Origin: Buddleja alternifolia | Lineage: Eukaryota > Streptophyta > Magnoliopsida > Lamiales > Scrophulariaceae | Direction of reading: 5' to 3' | Assembly (NCBI GenBank): GCA_019426215.1 | Contig: CM033402.1 | Span: 2,170,001-2,234,000 of the forward strand | DNA: 64,000 nt | Shown: positions 48,438-59,639 of the stretch, in pieces | Numbering within the stretch: the first letter of the stretch is position 1 | Layout: every line of letters starts with the position of its first letter | Program-made: the position numbers and the translations under genes | The notes under the pieces: model-generated | The model's input: the letters and a program-made list of their open reading frames with translations, nothing else | Told to the model about the DNA's origin: nothing | The model's database searches: none

Positions 48438-50200
48438 GAGAGTCAAGATCGAATACATACTCTATATTAGATAAGATATAAGATCCAATCTACACCATTG
48501 GATTCATTAAATCCAACAGTCCAAAAAGGAAGCAAAAAACAGACGGAAAAATTGGTTCCAATTGGATCAGGGTATAATAGTCAAAAAGGAAGCAAAAAAC
48601 GTCACAGAATCTCCCCTACAATCTCTCGACTTGTTGCCAAAATTAAATCACTGAAAATTAAGAAATATCAATCTTCTTCGATTGAAAAATTAGCGATGTC
48701 ATTCAGAATCAGAGAGATAATATTTCTATCATTGTTCACATAATCGATTCTTTCAAATTTTTTTCAGTGAACTTCGCCTGTTAAGGAAAATGCTGCTTGG
48801 GGGATAATGTTGCTGATGACATTAAAAAATGCTGCTTGGGGGATGAGTGTTGTTGATGACATTAAAAAATGCATTTATGGATCTGAAGAGGAAGAAGACG
48901 TACAGTTGCGTGATTTTCAAGATCGATGAGGAGAAAAAATGAGATCGTATATCACCATTGTATTTACTATATATTTGTTCATTAGTTATTGTATAATGTA
49001 TTAATTAGCTATTGTATAATGTTTATTAGCTATTGTATTCACTCTATAATGAATTATATGATATTGTATATTGTGTTATACGATACTGTATAATGGTTTA
49101 TAAGATTGTAATTGTATGATGTATACAGACACACTGCATAATTGGTTATAAGATACTGTATAATGTGTTATAATACAGTATATTGATGAACAAACAACCG
49201 AAAAGCTTCATTATTAATATTTCCTACTGTACAATGTATAAACACACACTGTATAATAGGTTATAATATACTGTATAATGTGTTATAGCATACTGTATAA
49301 TGACTTATAAGATTGTAACTGTATAATGTATAAATACACACTGTATAATGGTTAATAATATACTGTATAATGTGTTATAACATACTATATAATGACTAAT
49401 AAGATATTGTATAATGGTTTGAAATCACTAATTGTATGTCGCTAATCACACACTATATATCACCGTTGTATTTACTGTATAATGGTTTATAAGATACTGT
49501 ATAATTTGTTATAAGCTAATGTATAATGGTTTAAAATCACTAATTGTGACGTTTTCTTCCCCTTTTTCCTTTCTTCTCTCCCTGTCTTCTTCTATTCTGT
49601 ATGTATGTATGTCTTCTTCAAAAATTTGTATTGATCTATGTTCAGTAAGGAGTTAACCCATACATGAAATAAAAAAGACCTAATCATTTCACAAAAATTA
49701 ACAGAAGAAGAATTCTTAATTTCCAAACTTAATTTCGATCTTTACAGCGACGATCTTGAAAATGAACACACAAAATTACATACAGCAGCTACTGTATGTA
49801 ATTTTTACTACATGAATTGACGATGATGATGAATCGAGCTTGATGATTAATTGAGTTTGATAATGAATAACTTAAATAAGGGGGATTTGATTTCTGTATA
49901 TTGAGTTTGATGATGATTAATTGAGCTCTGTGAACTGATCGAATTGTAATTGGAAAGAAAAAATGAATTGGAGAAAAAGAATTTGTTATGGGAGTGATAA
50001 GGGGGATTTGATTTTGATCCTACATGATATTTGCATGAGTTTGTTACATTTGTTGACTAAAATGTCCCTGTCATCATTAAAAAAAATTATATAATCTGAA
50101 AAATGGGTTAAATCCAAACCTTGGGATCAAATAGTATCAATGGTGTAGATTGGGTCTTATATCTTACCTAATGTAATAGGATGTATTTGATCCATACCCT
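48438..50200. mobile_element. TA-microsatellite-flanked TIR element, copy 3 (1.8 kb)
   Basis: The left end agtcaagatcgaatacatac follows a TA tract. The right end (inverse of gagggtatggatcaaataca) is followed by a CT then TA tract. Terminal blocks and the ttagttattgtataatgta segment are shared with copy 1. The interior tgtataatg cluster spans about 48960-49530. The 81-codon frame at 48498-48743 lies over terminal repeat sequence and is not considered a gene. Confidence 0.75.
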
Positions 50201-50529
50201 CTCTCTCTATATATATAAAAAATTCAATCATATGGTACTTAGCTTGATTAGGCAAATCAAAATGCATTTTGTTGCTATTGGGAATTCGGATTACATTTTC
50301 ATTAAAAGCTTTCATTGAAAACTTAATTCTTGCTCATTAATGATTTATTCATTTCTGCATAGTTTAAGCGTCACTAACCAAAATGGAAAATCAAAGAACA
50401 ACAATTTTAATATGCACCAAAAAATCCAAATTTGTCAACAAACAAAAAGAAATATCTCTTTATTAATTTATTCCACAAATTGATATTCCAATCCCTTTAA
50501 TTGACCTTATTCATGACCACAACTTAATA
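50201..50529. other. 3' flank of the cystatin gene
   Basis: AT-rich sequence expected to hold the cystatin 3' UTR. Nothing else is seen. Confidence 0.5.
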
Positions 50530-50877
50530 TTAAACCTTTTTAAAGGAAAGAAGCTGCGAGGGTTTCGTACTTCTAGGTTTCACATTCACAATCGCCTCAT
50601 ACTTCTCCAGGTTAATGCCATTCCTGGCGACAATATCCAACTTGTAATTGATGCCGTTAACTACTTGATATTCTCCCTGGGAGATACTTACAAACTCTAA
50701 CTTTGTCTTAACTTGTTTGTTGTATTCGTTAACTGCAAATGTTGCACTAGCCACCACAAGAGGGTCATTCAGGTTTGGGATCGGCTGATATTCACCAGTG
50801 GCTATGACTTCATAGGAAATTGAAGCCACAAATATCGAGATGAGTACGAATAGAAGGGGGAGAGATTTGAATGCCAT
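50530..50877 (-). CDS. Secreted phytocystatin (cysteine proteinase inhibitor)
   Basis: Small inhibitor of papain-like cysteine proteases. A single exon encodes 115 aa; the ATG at 50877 is used because the frame upstream of it has no ATG. An N-terminal hydrophobic signal peptide (about residues 1-26) indicates entry to the secretory pathway. The conserved N-terminal Gly is G28, the plant-specific helix motif is SATFAVNEYN (44-53; usual form LARFAVxEHN), and the first inhibitory loop is QVVNG at 71-75 (usual QxVxG). The second loop Pro-Trp is replaced by Pro-Arg (101-102), which may weaken or change target binding. The C terminus LLSFKKV matches the usual LTSFxxV ending. Its length is normal for a one-domain secreted cystatin. 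It is flanked by transposons on both sides. Confidence 0.92.
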   Translation of the reverse strand: MAFKSLPLLFVLISIFVASISYEVIATGEYQPIPNLNDPLVVASATFAVNEYNKQVKTKLEFVSISQGEYQVVNGINYKLDIVARNGINLEKYEAIVNVKPRSTKPSQLLSFKKV

Positions 50878-50930
50878 TTTTTTCGTTTTCTTATGCAAGT
50901 GGTTATGAAATAATATGGTGGAGGTCCATC

Positions 50931-50938
50931 TATTTATA
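50931..50938 (-). promoter_or_regulatory. Likely TATA box of the cystatin gene
   Basis: TATAAATA on the minus strand, 54-61 bp upstream of the start codon. This would imply a 5' UTR of roughly 25-30 bases. Confidence 0.6.
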
Positions 50939-51478
50939 ATGGGTGGTATGTGGCACCAGGATGTAACGAATTACTAATATGCTCGTAATTTAGGTCATTG
51001 AAGCAAATAATTATTACATTTTTAATCATTATTGAAATCTGGTTTATAATCTATTTCATTGCTCTAAATCAAATCATGTCATTGTCTCCTATGGACATTT
51101 GATTACTCAATTTGAACATAGATTTTTGTAATTGTATTTCACGAATACATGATGTAGTTACTAAATATATGTTTTGTATTGCTGTACAATAAAGAAAATA
51201 ATTGTCCAGATCAGCTTCGGTCAGATTCAATAAATCTTTTTTTTCTTTTTAAAAAGGTGAGTGTAACAATCTGTAATTGTAATGATTTGAACAAAAATAT
51301 ATCTACCTACTAAATATATGTTTTGTATTGTTATAAAGTAAGGGAACATTATTATACAAAACGGATTTGTCTACGTACCACCAATCACAGGGAAAAAAAA
51401 AAAAGAAGGTAAGTGTAATAATTCTTATCTCGTATCTGAACTGGACACCATTCATCCAGACAACTCATGATGTACTGT
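50939..51478. other. Cystatin upstream region with dispersed repeat
   Basis: No gene. Two copies of the roughly 90-bp dispersed repeat (about 51160-51240 and 51290-51375; ctaaatatatgttttgtatt) lie here, a few hundred bases upstream of the cystatin TATA box. Confidence 0.5.
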
Positions 51479-51495
51479 CTGTATATATGTTTGTT

Positions 51496-51697
51496 AAGGT
51501 TGAGGCTCCATAACCTTTTGGTTATGGGTTCGACTCTCACTGGATGCATGTGGGTTTTTTTCTACTTGTAATAGTAGTTTGTTTGTAATAGTTTGTAATT
51601 TATGATTGTATTTGCTTGTGATGCTTATTTGTAATAAATTCTCTTGCAACCGATGTATTATGATGTTGTAATCGTTCCTTTAAAAAAAAAACAAAGA
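51496..51697 (+). mobile_element. tRNA-derived SINE (family B) with TSD
   Basis: The head contains gttgaggctccataacctt and the box B atgggttcgactctc. It has a T/G-rich 3' body and an A-rich end. The flanks ctgtatatatgtttgtt (51479-51495) and ctgtatatatatttgtt (51698-51714) form a 17-bp duplication with one mismatch. The insertion splits one copy of the 90-bp dispersed repeat, whose text resumes on the right. Confidence 0.78.
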
Positions 51698-51714
51698 CTG
51701 TATATATATTTGTT

Positions 51715-52239
51715 TGGAATTGTTGTAAAATAAGAAATTATTTCCTGCATCAGATTTTGCTATATTCAACAATATATTATATGCCACACACAATGTATTT
51801 AATTAGGTGTGTTTATATACGATAAATGTCGATTTCTTTTTACAACCTCACGGTTAAACATATGGGACACGTATCCTATGTTGAAACAAATTAGTACTTT
51901 CCATCAAGTATAACATCTAACAGAGCTATATCCAATAAATCACAAAAAGGTTAAAAAAAAATAAAATCTTATAATTAGTCATTCCATCAGAACCTATCCC
52001 CCCAATAATTTATCAATTTATGTTTTATAAGTCAATAATCTAGCTATTTGAATAAATTTATTTAGTTTCATATGGTAGGAGAAATCCGCAAGTTTATCTT
52101 TGGGCTTTTATTTTGGCCGAGAGCTGAAAGCTCATATACAGAGGCCCACTGTATTGAGGACGAGTACTTATATCTCAATTTCACAAGCCCATCTTTAAAG
52201 TATTAATTAGGCATTTGGTCTCTTTTTAATATCCAAAAC
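51715..52239. other. AT-rich intergenic region
   Basis: The first 80 bp complete the dispersed repeat split by the SINE. No gene is seen beyond that. Confidence 0.45.
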
Positions 52240-52436
52240 ATGTTGGTCTAATGGTTTCCAATTACCGTTTTATTTTATGTAAGAAGTTTTGAGTTCGAAT
52301 TCAGACTGCTACAAATTGTGGCTCCCCGTCCTTTATCACTCTATATAAAGTCTTTATAGTTTAAAATTATGATTATCGATCCGAGTTTGTCGGGCTAGAT
52401 ATTTAGAATATCTCACTTCGTCTTGAATAAAAAAAT
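52240..52436 (+). mobile_element. tRNA-derived SINE (family A), copy 3
   Basis: Box-A-like ttggtctaatggtttcc and box-B-like gagttcgaattcagac are followed by the family body (ctacaaattgtgg; gagtttgtcgggc) and an A-rich tail. It aligns with the copies at 38360 and 38641. No clear flanking duplication. Confidence 0.68.
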
Positions 52437-52573
52437 CTTTTGGATGCAAGTAATATAACCTTCTAAATTTGAGATAAGTTGAAAAAGCTTATCAAGATTC
52501 AAGAGGGAGAAATACACTTTTGGTCCCTCAAATATACCCCTAAAACACTTTATGTCTTCCATTTATCGAATTC

Positions 52574-55500
52574 TGATAGAGTTCAAGGCACGTAATGTTT
52601 AAGAACTCATTGTATATATTTATCTGAATGATCTATTACAATAATACAAGCATATGTATATATAGAAGTGAAACGTAACCCTAATACACAGATGGGCCGG
52701 ACTATAACCTATACATGGAACACCCCCCGCAATCTGAGCAGTGGGACCAACGCAAAGATTGGCCCGAAGTTGGGAAAACTTGGTCGGTGGTAAGGCTTTG
52801 GTGAAGATGTCAGCAACTTGTTCAGCGGTAGGAACATACTTGATCAAAACATCACCGATGGCAACTTTTTCCCTAACAAAATAGTAATCAATCTCAATAT
52901 GCTTCGTACGAGCATGAAACACAGGATTAAGAACGAGATATATGGCACTAATATTATCACAGTAGACCTGAACTGGATGCGGAAGGAAGACGCCCAAGTC
53001 ACGCAGAATAAAACGTAGCCAACAAGACTCAGCGACAGCATAGGCAACAGAGCGGTACTCAGACTCTGTACTGGATCGGGAGTCGGTAGCCTGTTTCTTG
53101 GCAGACCAGGAGATAAGATTATCACCAAGATAAACAGCATAGCCAGTGGTGGAACGACGACTGTCTAGACAACCAGCCCAATCTGAGTCAGCATAAATAG
53201 TCAAGGAATCCACAGTGGAAGAACGAAGGAGAAGACCATAATCAAGAGTACCCCGAAGATAACGAAGAATGCGCTTGACCATCTGAAAGTGGCTATCCCG
53301 AGGTGAGTGCATGAGCTGACTGACTAAAGCAACTGCATAAGCAATGTCAGGCCGAGTGTGAGTAAGCTACTGAAGACCCCCAACAATGCTGCGATAAAGA
53401 GTCGGATCAGAGAAAAGGTCGCCTGCAAGAGCGGAGGGAGTAGACGTCGCAGAAAGAGGAGAGGCAACAGGCTTCAAGCTCATCATGTCAAAACGCTGTA
53501 GAAGCTTAGTTGCATACTTTTTCTGCGAAAGAAACAATCTAAGAAAGTCTCGTGTAGCATGAATACCCAGAAAATAGTGAAGATCCCCTAAATCCTTCAT
53601 AGCAAACGCCTGGGAAAGACGAGAAATAAGAGCAGTAACGGCAGCAGAGTCATTCCCAGTCAAGATAATGTCATCAACGTAGAGCAAGAGAACCAAGGTG
53701 ATAGAACCAGAACGGTAGACGAACATCGACATATCAGCTTTGCTGCTAGTGAATCCCAGACGCAGCAAATACGAACTAAATTTCTGAAACCAAGCTCGAG
53801 GTGCTTGTTTCAGACCATATAAAGCCTTTTGTAACTAACACACATGTGAAGGATACTGGGGGTGAGTAAAACCGCGGGGCTGAGCCATGTAAACAGTCTC
53901 GGTAAGATCACCGTGAAGAAAAGCATTCTTCACATCAAGCTGTCGGATAACCCACTGACGAGAAACGGCAATAGAGAGAACAGTGCGAATAGTGGTCGGC
54001 TTAACCACAGGGCTGAAGGTCTCACCAAAGTCAATACCAGCCTGTTGCTTAAACCCCTGAGCAACCAAGCGGGCCTTATAGCGCTCAACAGATCCATCAG
54101 AACGTAACTTAACCTTATACACCCATTTGGAACCAACTAGATTTTGTGAAGGATGCGATGGCACTAAAGTCCATGTGCCATTGGCTTGGAGAGCATTAAA
54201 CTCATCAGCCATGGCAGCACGCCAAAGGGGATCCTTGGCGGCCTGTGTATAGCATGCCGGCTCGAGAGGAGGGAAAACAGCAGACAAGGAGGGAAGAACA
54301 CGAGGCTTACGTGTACCATCACGTATGTGGGTGACCATAGGATGACGAGGACACGGAGGAGGAACACTAGGTGAGGACGCAGGAGAAGAAGAGACCGAAG
54401 AAGAGGTAGTGGAAGGAGATTGGACATAGGGAGACACGGGAGTCGGGGAAGATGATGGAGATGGTCCTGGACCAATGGGACGGGGAGGACTCTGGGAAGA
54501 GGGTGGTTAAAGAGATGACTCCAGAAGAGGCGGCATGGAGGACATAGTGGTGGTGTCAATAGGTAGATTAGGCGGCATGGAGGACACAGTGGTGGAGGCA
54601 ATAGGTAGGTCAGTGGGACCGAGATAAGGAGGATGAGGAAGAGAAACCGTAATAGATTCAGCAGCAGACTGGTGGGTACCAGAGGCGGAAGCGGAAGGTA
54701 AGGTCGGATAAGAAAAAGAGTCTTCATCGAAGATGACGTGACGACTAATATGGATAGTACCAGAAATAGGATCGAGACACCGATACCCTTTATAATTCAG
54801 GGCATAACCTAAAAAGATACATGAGGCAGAGCGAGGATCGAGCTTATGAGCATCACGATGACCAAGATGTGGAAAACAGGCACAACCAAAAGTCCGAAAT
54901 GTGGAATAGTCGGGAGAACGACCAAATAGGACCTCATAAGGAGACTTGCGGCGAAGCGTAGGGGTAGGGAGACGGTTAATAAGAAAAACAGCAGTATAGA
55001 GAGCATCGACCCAAAAGGAGTAGGGGAGATGAGTAGTAAGAAGCAAAGTGCGAAGTAACTCAGAAATATGACGATGCTTACGTTTTGACACACCATTTTG
55101 TTGTGGGGTGTAAGGGCATGACAGACGAAACTGAATACCAGAAGCAGCAAAAAGATGACGGAATTGAGCATTATCAAACTCACGACCCCCATCACTTTGA
55201 AACATTTTGATTTTACTTGTAAAAAGATTTTCAATTAGAATTTTAAAATTACAAAAGTGAGTATAGACTTCAGATTTAGCACGCATAGGATAGCACCAAG
55301 TAAAACGTGAAAAATCATCAACAAAAATAACATAATATTTGAAACCGGTAGGAGAGAGAACGGGAGAAGTCCAAACATCAGAGTGAATTAAATAAAAGGG
55401 TACGGAGCTACAGTTCTCAACATGCTGAAAAGGTAACTTGTGTGATCGACCTAACTCAACCATACAATCATTATCTTGACATAATTGTCTAACAGACAAG

Positions 55501-57241
55501 AGATTATGAGACAAATGAGGAACATGCAACACATTAGATAAAGTAAGGGGACCAGAAGGAGTACGAAACGTACAAGAGCCAACATGCTTAATAGACAAAA
55601 GTGCACCATTACCAACTAAAATTTTGTTGGTACCAGTATAGGGAGTAAGGTTAGAAAGATTACTGTCATCCGGAGTCATATGAGCAAAGGCACCACTACC
55701 AGGATACCAGGGTATGCCAGAGGTGGCAGCAGCAGACAGGGCTGAAAAAGACTGTGGAAGCTCCGCAGAAATATATCTGTGGTTAAACTGCTGGGGACAC
55801 GAAACATAAGTGTGACCCAAAATACCACAAAGTTGACATGTCTGACCAAGAGTAGGAGTCGGAAGTAGACCAGGACCCAGAGAGTACTGAAAAGTATGAG
55901 GGGATGGGGACGAGTCACGACCATAACGGTCCTTCCCATGTCCGAAACTAGAACCGTGACCATGGGAGCCACCATTACCTTTAGCACCACAATTTTTGAA
56001 TTTTGAGGAGTGAGAGTGGGCGACAAAGGCATAAGATGGAGAGAAAAGAGAGGGAACAGATGAAGTTGGGGAAATTGGGGTTGCATGGGGGCTAATTGGA
56101 AGAAGAGAAGACATATGTGGATTGTTGTGTAAATGAAAGAGAATATGGGGGCTGTTTTGGAAATTAGTGATTTGGTGGGGGCGATTTGGGAGAGTAGGGT
56201 TATTATGGGGGCTGTTTTGAAAAGAAGAGGAATTAAGCGAAGGGCTATTGTGTAAATTGTTGTTACTGTGCGGGTAGTGAGGAAATATAGTGGGTGGGGT
56301 GGGGTCAAAAGGTAGAGAGGTGCTGATTGTGGGGGGAACAAAAGATAAAGGGGAGACAAAAGATAAAGGTGTGCTGATTGTGGGGGGGACAAAAGAGAAA
56401 GGGGGGGTAATTGTGGTGGGGTCAAAAGTAAAAGGAGAGTTGTTGGGTGAATTAGTGGCGATGGGGTGTTGTATTTTAGAGAAATGGGCGGACAAGAGAG
56501 CGCCTGCATGAGGAGAGAGAAGGGAAACAGCCGAGTGATTTCTGGCAGCGGCGATAGAGGAGAAAACGGCGCCAGTGGCCGATGGGGAAAGAAGAACGCC
56601 GGCAGCAGCGTTAATTTCAGCAGCTGGAATACTCTCGGCCATAGGTGAGAGAATGGCTCTGGCGGTGTTGACGGCCTGAAATGACGACGCATCGTCGGCG
56701 GCAGATTGCGGAGAGCTACCGGTGACGGTAGATGGAGAAAATCCGGCGACTGAGGATAGAAGGGGCGACTGAGAGAGAATCGCAGCAATGTCTTTGGGTG
56801 AGAGATTAAAGGGTGGAGAAAGAAGAGAATGGAGGAGATTTAGAGCCTTGGAGATGGAGTTATCGGTGGTGGTTGGCGCCGGTAGAGAAGAGAGGGAGAA
56901 AACCGCTTTTGTAAAAAAGGAGAGAAAGGCAGTAGAGGTGGAGGAGAAGGTGGTGACAGAGGAGGCGGCAGCGGTGGTGCCGGAAAGGGAGGAGGCCATC
57001 CCGGAAGCTATAGGTGCCGTGAGGGCGGGAGACGAAACCATAGGCTTTGTGAACCCGGTAACTGATACCATGATAGAGTTCAAGACACGTAATGTTTATG
57101 AACTCATTGTATATATTTATCTGAATGATCTATTACAATAATACAAGCATATGTATATATAGAAGTGAAACGTAACCCTAATACACAGATGGGCCTGACT
57201 ATAACCTATACATGGGCCGGACTATAATCTATACACTAACA
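52574..57241 (-). mobile_element. Ty1/copia LTR retrotransposon, copy 2 (short LTRs)
   Basis: Same family and orientation as the element at 28314-33130; 4668 bp. The target-site duplication is aattc at 52569-52573 and 57242-57246, different from copy 1, so it is an independent insertion. The 5' LTR is 57071-57241 (171 bp). The 3' LTR is 52574-52722 (149 bp) and has lost about 26 bp near its minus-strand start, including one of the two gtccggcccat words. The primer-binding site TGGTATCAG (57070-57062) and polypurine tract (six G, 52728-52723) touch the LTRs. Confidence 0.93.
52620..57071 (-). pseudogene. Copia gag-pol polyprotein, copy 2 (broken)
   Basis: The first frame (57071 to about 54507) covers gag, a CCHC zinc knuckle (CQLCGILGHTYVSC), protease and integrase. 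Defects: the protease active-site Asp is changed to Gly (PGSGAF for PDSGAS); an in-frame deletion near 55455 removes the pre-integrase zinc region; there are stops near 54507, 53836 and 53368, and small frame changes in RT. The RT motif YVDDIILTG is at about 53670 and RNase H follows to about 52730. In copy 1 the damage is at different places. The polypurine tract has one G fewer, so the frame here runs on into the LTR instead of stopping at its sixth base. Confidence 0.88.
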
Positions 57242-57285
57242 AATTCGACAAAAATGGTCCTAAATGTTCCAATTTTAAACAAACG

Positions 57286-57665
57286 ATTTCTCCATCATCT
57301 GCCTTCGACCACTAGAAGCGGGTTAGGATATTGTACGTTTACTTCTTGTATGAATTCTGTTTCATTAATAATCTATGCGTCTACTAAAATATGCAACAAA
57401 ATAAACACTTTATTACATGTTGGTAGCCATTTATAAATCTAAATCGAGAACAAGAAGACTGACCTATGCGATTGAAGATTTGTTTATTTGGTAATTTAGA
57501 CATTTTCTACGGTCTGATAATTGAATTTAATTGAAGAAATGTGGTTAAGCAGATCAAGCAAGGTGACGATTATGGAGAGTGGTGACAGTTACGGGAATGG
57601 TGCACACCCCCTAGACGACGTTTGTGCGCAAGTTAGTTTGGTTTTATGGACCGTTTACCAACAAG
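57286..57665 (-). pseudogene. Truncated 5' copy of the class 3 lipase gene (unit 3)
   Basis: More decayed than the copy at 33294-33771. It matches the 5' UTR, exon 1, intron 1 and the first third of exon 2 (ctgccttcgaccactag, agcgggttaggatattgtac), with several changes including a stop in the exon 2 frame. Homology ends at about 57286, close to the copia insertion at 57241. No lipase domain remains. Confidence 0.78.
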
Positions 57666-57950
57666 GTTGAGGAACAAAATAGGTATCGCTAATAGTTTGT
57701 TTGAGATTGAATCATTAATAAATCAAGTTCGAATATTATTTCTTATTCGATAGATTCTATAACTAGTATCGAGTATGGCTTAATTAGTAAAAATTTATAA
57801 AATAAATGCGATATAGGTAAAACACTGTCTTGGACTGAGTTAAACATAAGGGCTACACTGTGGCCCAAACCCAAAAAACTTATAACAGTTAGGGTTTTTT
57901 GTGCCATAAGAGATAAAACTATAAATATGACTTTTCTAAGATTCGAAAAG

Positions 57951-58199
57951 AGCAAGCAAAGGGTGTGGCCGAGTTGGTCACAAGGTTGTTTGTCATGAGA
58001 ATCCACCCGGTTTCGAAACCTCATGTGATGCTGGTGGAGGGTATTATCCTTCATGCCGCCGTGGGGGGCCTTGCGCTTATTGAGTCCGTCGCCTATGGGT
58101 AACCTAGGACGACTTACATCCACACGTGGTTTGTGGGCTATTGCGTGTGGAAAGGTTTGCTCTGCGGGGAGACCGGCAGAGATTTACCCTGAGATTTCC
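57951..58199 (+). mobile_element. tRNA-derived SINE (family C) with perfect TSD
   Basis: Box A is gtggccgagttggtc and box B is cggtttcgaaacctc, spaced as in a tRNA gene, so an internal RNA polymerase III promoter is likely. The flanks aagattcgaaaag at 57938-57950 and 58200-58212 are a perfect 13-bp duplication. The body has no poly-A tail. A true tRNA is excluded because the arms do not pair. Confidence 0.85.
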
Positions 58200-58212
58200 A
58201 AGATTCGAAAAG

Positions 58213-58620
58213 GGATTCAACTAATATATTCATTATATATTCGAATTTGATTTCTGACTAGAGCGTCGGAGGGCCAACGTCGAGAAAACCCTCAACCTGT
58301 CTTCTAACTCTATTTTCTTTTGCAGGTTTGGGGAATTCATTAACCAAACCATGAAGGAGATCCTAAAAATCTATGATGCAAAATTCATCCGCATCAATAT
58401 TTAAAATTTAACTCTTGTTTGAATTCATTAAAGTTCATTCAGATTTGATTCGATTAATAATCAAACTGAATTTAAACATAAATTTTAAAACTCGATAATA
58501 ATTTAAATAAATTTAAACAATACATTATTTGACTCAATTTAATTCATTTACAATTCTGTTATCAATATAATAGAAACTCACGGTGGGGTTTCCTTTTTTC
58601 TCTTCTTAGCTGGGTAAGGC
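58213..58620. other. AT-rich intergenic region
   Basis: No gene or element boundary is supported. Confidence 0.45.
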
Positions 58621-58625
58621 CAGGG

Positions 58626-59435
58626 CTGTAAACGAGCCGAGCCTTGCACATTTTCAGGCTCAAGTTCGAGCTCATCTTAAACAATTTGAGTTTGAGTTCG
58701 AGCTCAAGCTCATCGAGCCCATTTCTATTGAGCTCGAGCTCGAGCTTGAGGCAAATGAGCCGAGCTCGAGCTCGAGCTTGAGGCAAATGAGCCAAGCTCG
58801 AGCTCGGCTCGTTGGCTCATTCGAGCTCGAGCTGGGCTTGATCTTGACTCATTTGCTTGTTCGACCTCAAGCCAAGCTCGAGATATTGGCTCGTCGGCAA
58901 GCTCAATAAGTTTTTTCTATTGAATGAACATATATTTAAATCCTGAGATTTGTACAAAAACTAAGCAAAGACGAACGGATAACTGTAAGGACTCGGGTCG
59001 CCAGCGTGGATGATAACTTGGAGAAGAAAATAAAATAAATTTATTCTTCACAAAAATATATGCATACAATTATGAATTTCGAAATGAATATATGACAAAA
59101 TGAACAACTATATTTAGTGTGAAAGGTAATTGTTAGATTGGATTCATCCAACTGATATAAATTTTGGATTAAAAAGAACTTTTATAATATTTTTGAATAT
59201 ATTATTTCGTAATTACTTAGTTATTATTATTACAATATTATTCATATACTTTGTTATTATTAATATAAGTAATACATGGATAGTAAAAGCATTATTACCA
59301 ACATATATACAGATACAAAAGTTGGCACTTAACATGTGACATATTTATTTAATATCATTTGATCAAATATAATATGCAGTAACAAGATTACAAAAAAATT
59401 AAATATAATATTAAGTGAACATAAATATACCTATA

Positions 59436-59475
<40 letters not shown>

Positions 59476-59630
59476 ATAAAAGTAAAAGCTCGTGAGTCGG
59501 CTCGCGAGCTTATGAACACTCAAATGCAAGCTCAATCTCAGTTCATGAATAGGTTCGGGCTCGCGACATCTCGAGCTCAAGCCGAGCTTTAATCCAGCCA
59601 ATTCGTTAAGTTCACGAGCCGATTCAACTC
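58626..59630. mobile_element. Probable hAT-like element rich in gagctcgagct words
   Basis: It begins cagggctgtaaacgagccga, the usual start of a plant hAT-like group. Tandem ctcgagctcgagcttgaggc words occur at 58730-58800. Inverted counterparts (gctcgtgagtcggctcgcga) are at 59488-59630. The right end is degraded and no flanking duplication was found. A TG/TA microsatellite lies inside. Confidence 0.5.
59439..59476. repeat. TG/TA compound microsatellite
   Basis: A run of TG dinucleotides passes directly into a run of TA dinucleotides. Confidence 0.95.
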
Positions 59631-59639
59631 ACCGTACAT

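Noticed and set aside
48498..48743. 81-codon frame near the left end of the TA-flanked element
   Set aside because: It overlaps terminal repeat sequence shared with the other copies, where the frame is not preserved.
57951..58199. Possible tRNA gene
   Set aside because: Box A and box B are present, but the arms do not form a cloverleaf and the segment has a SINE body with a flanking duplication.
58626..59000. Tandem gagctcgagcttgaggc words as a satellite
   Set aside because: Only a few units occur, and they fit the subterminal region of a hAT-like element.
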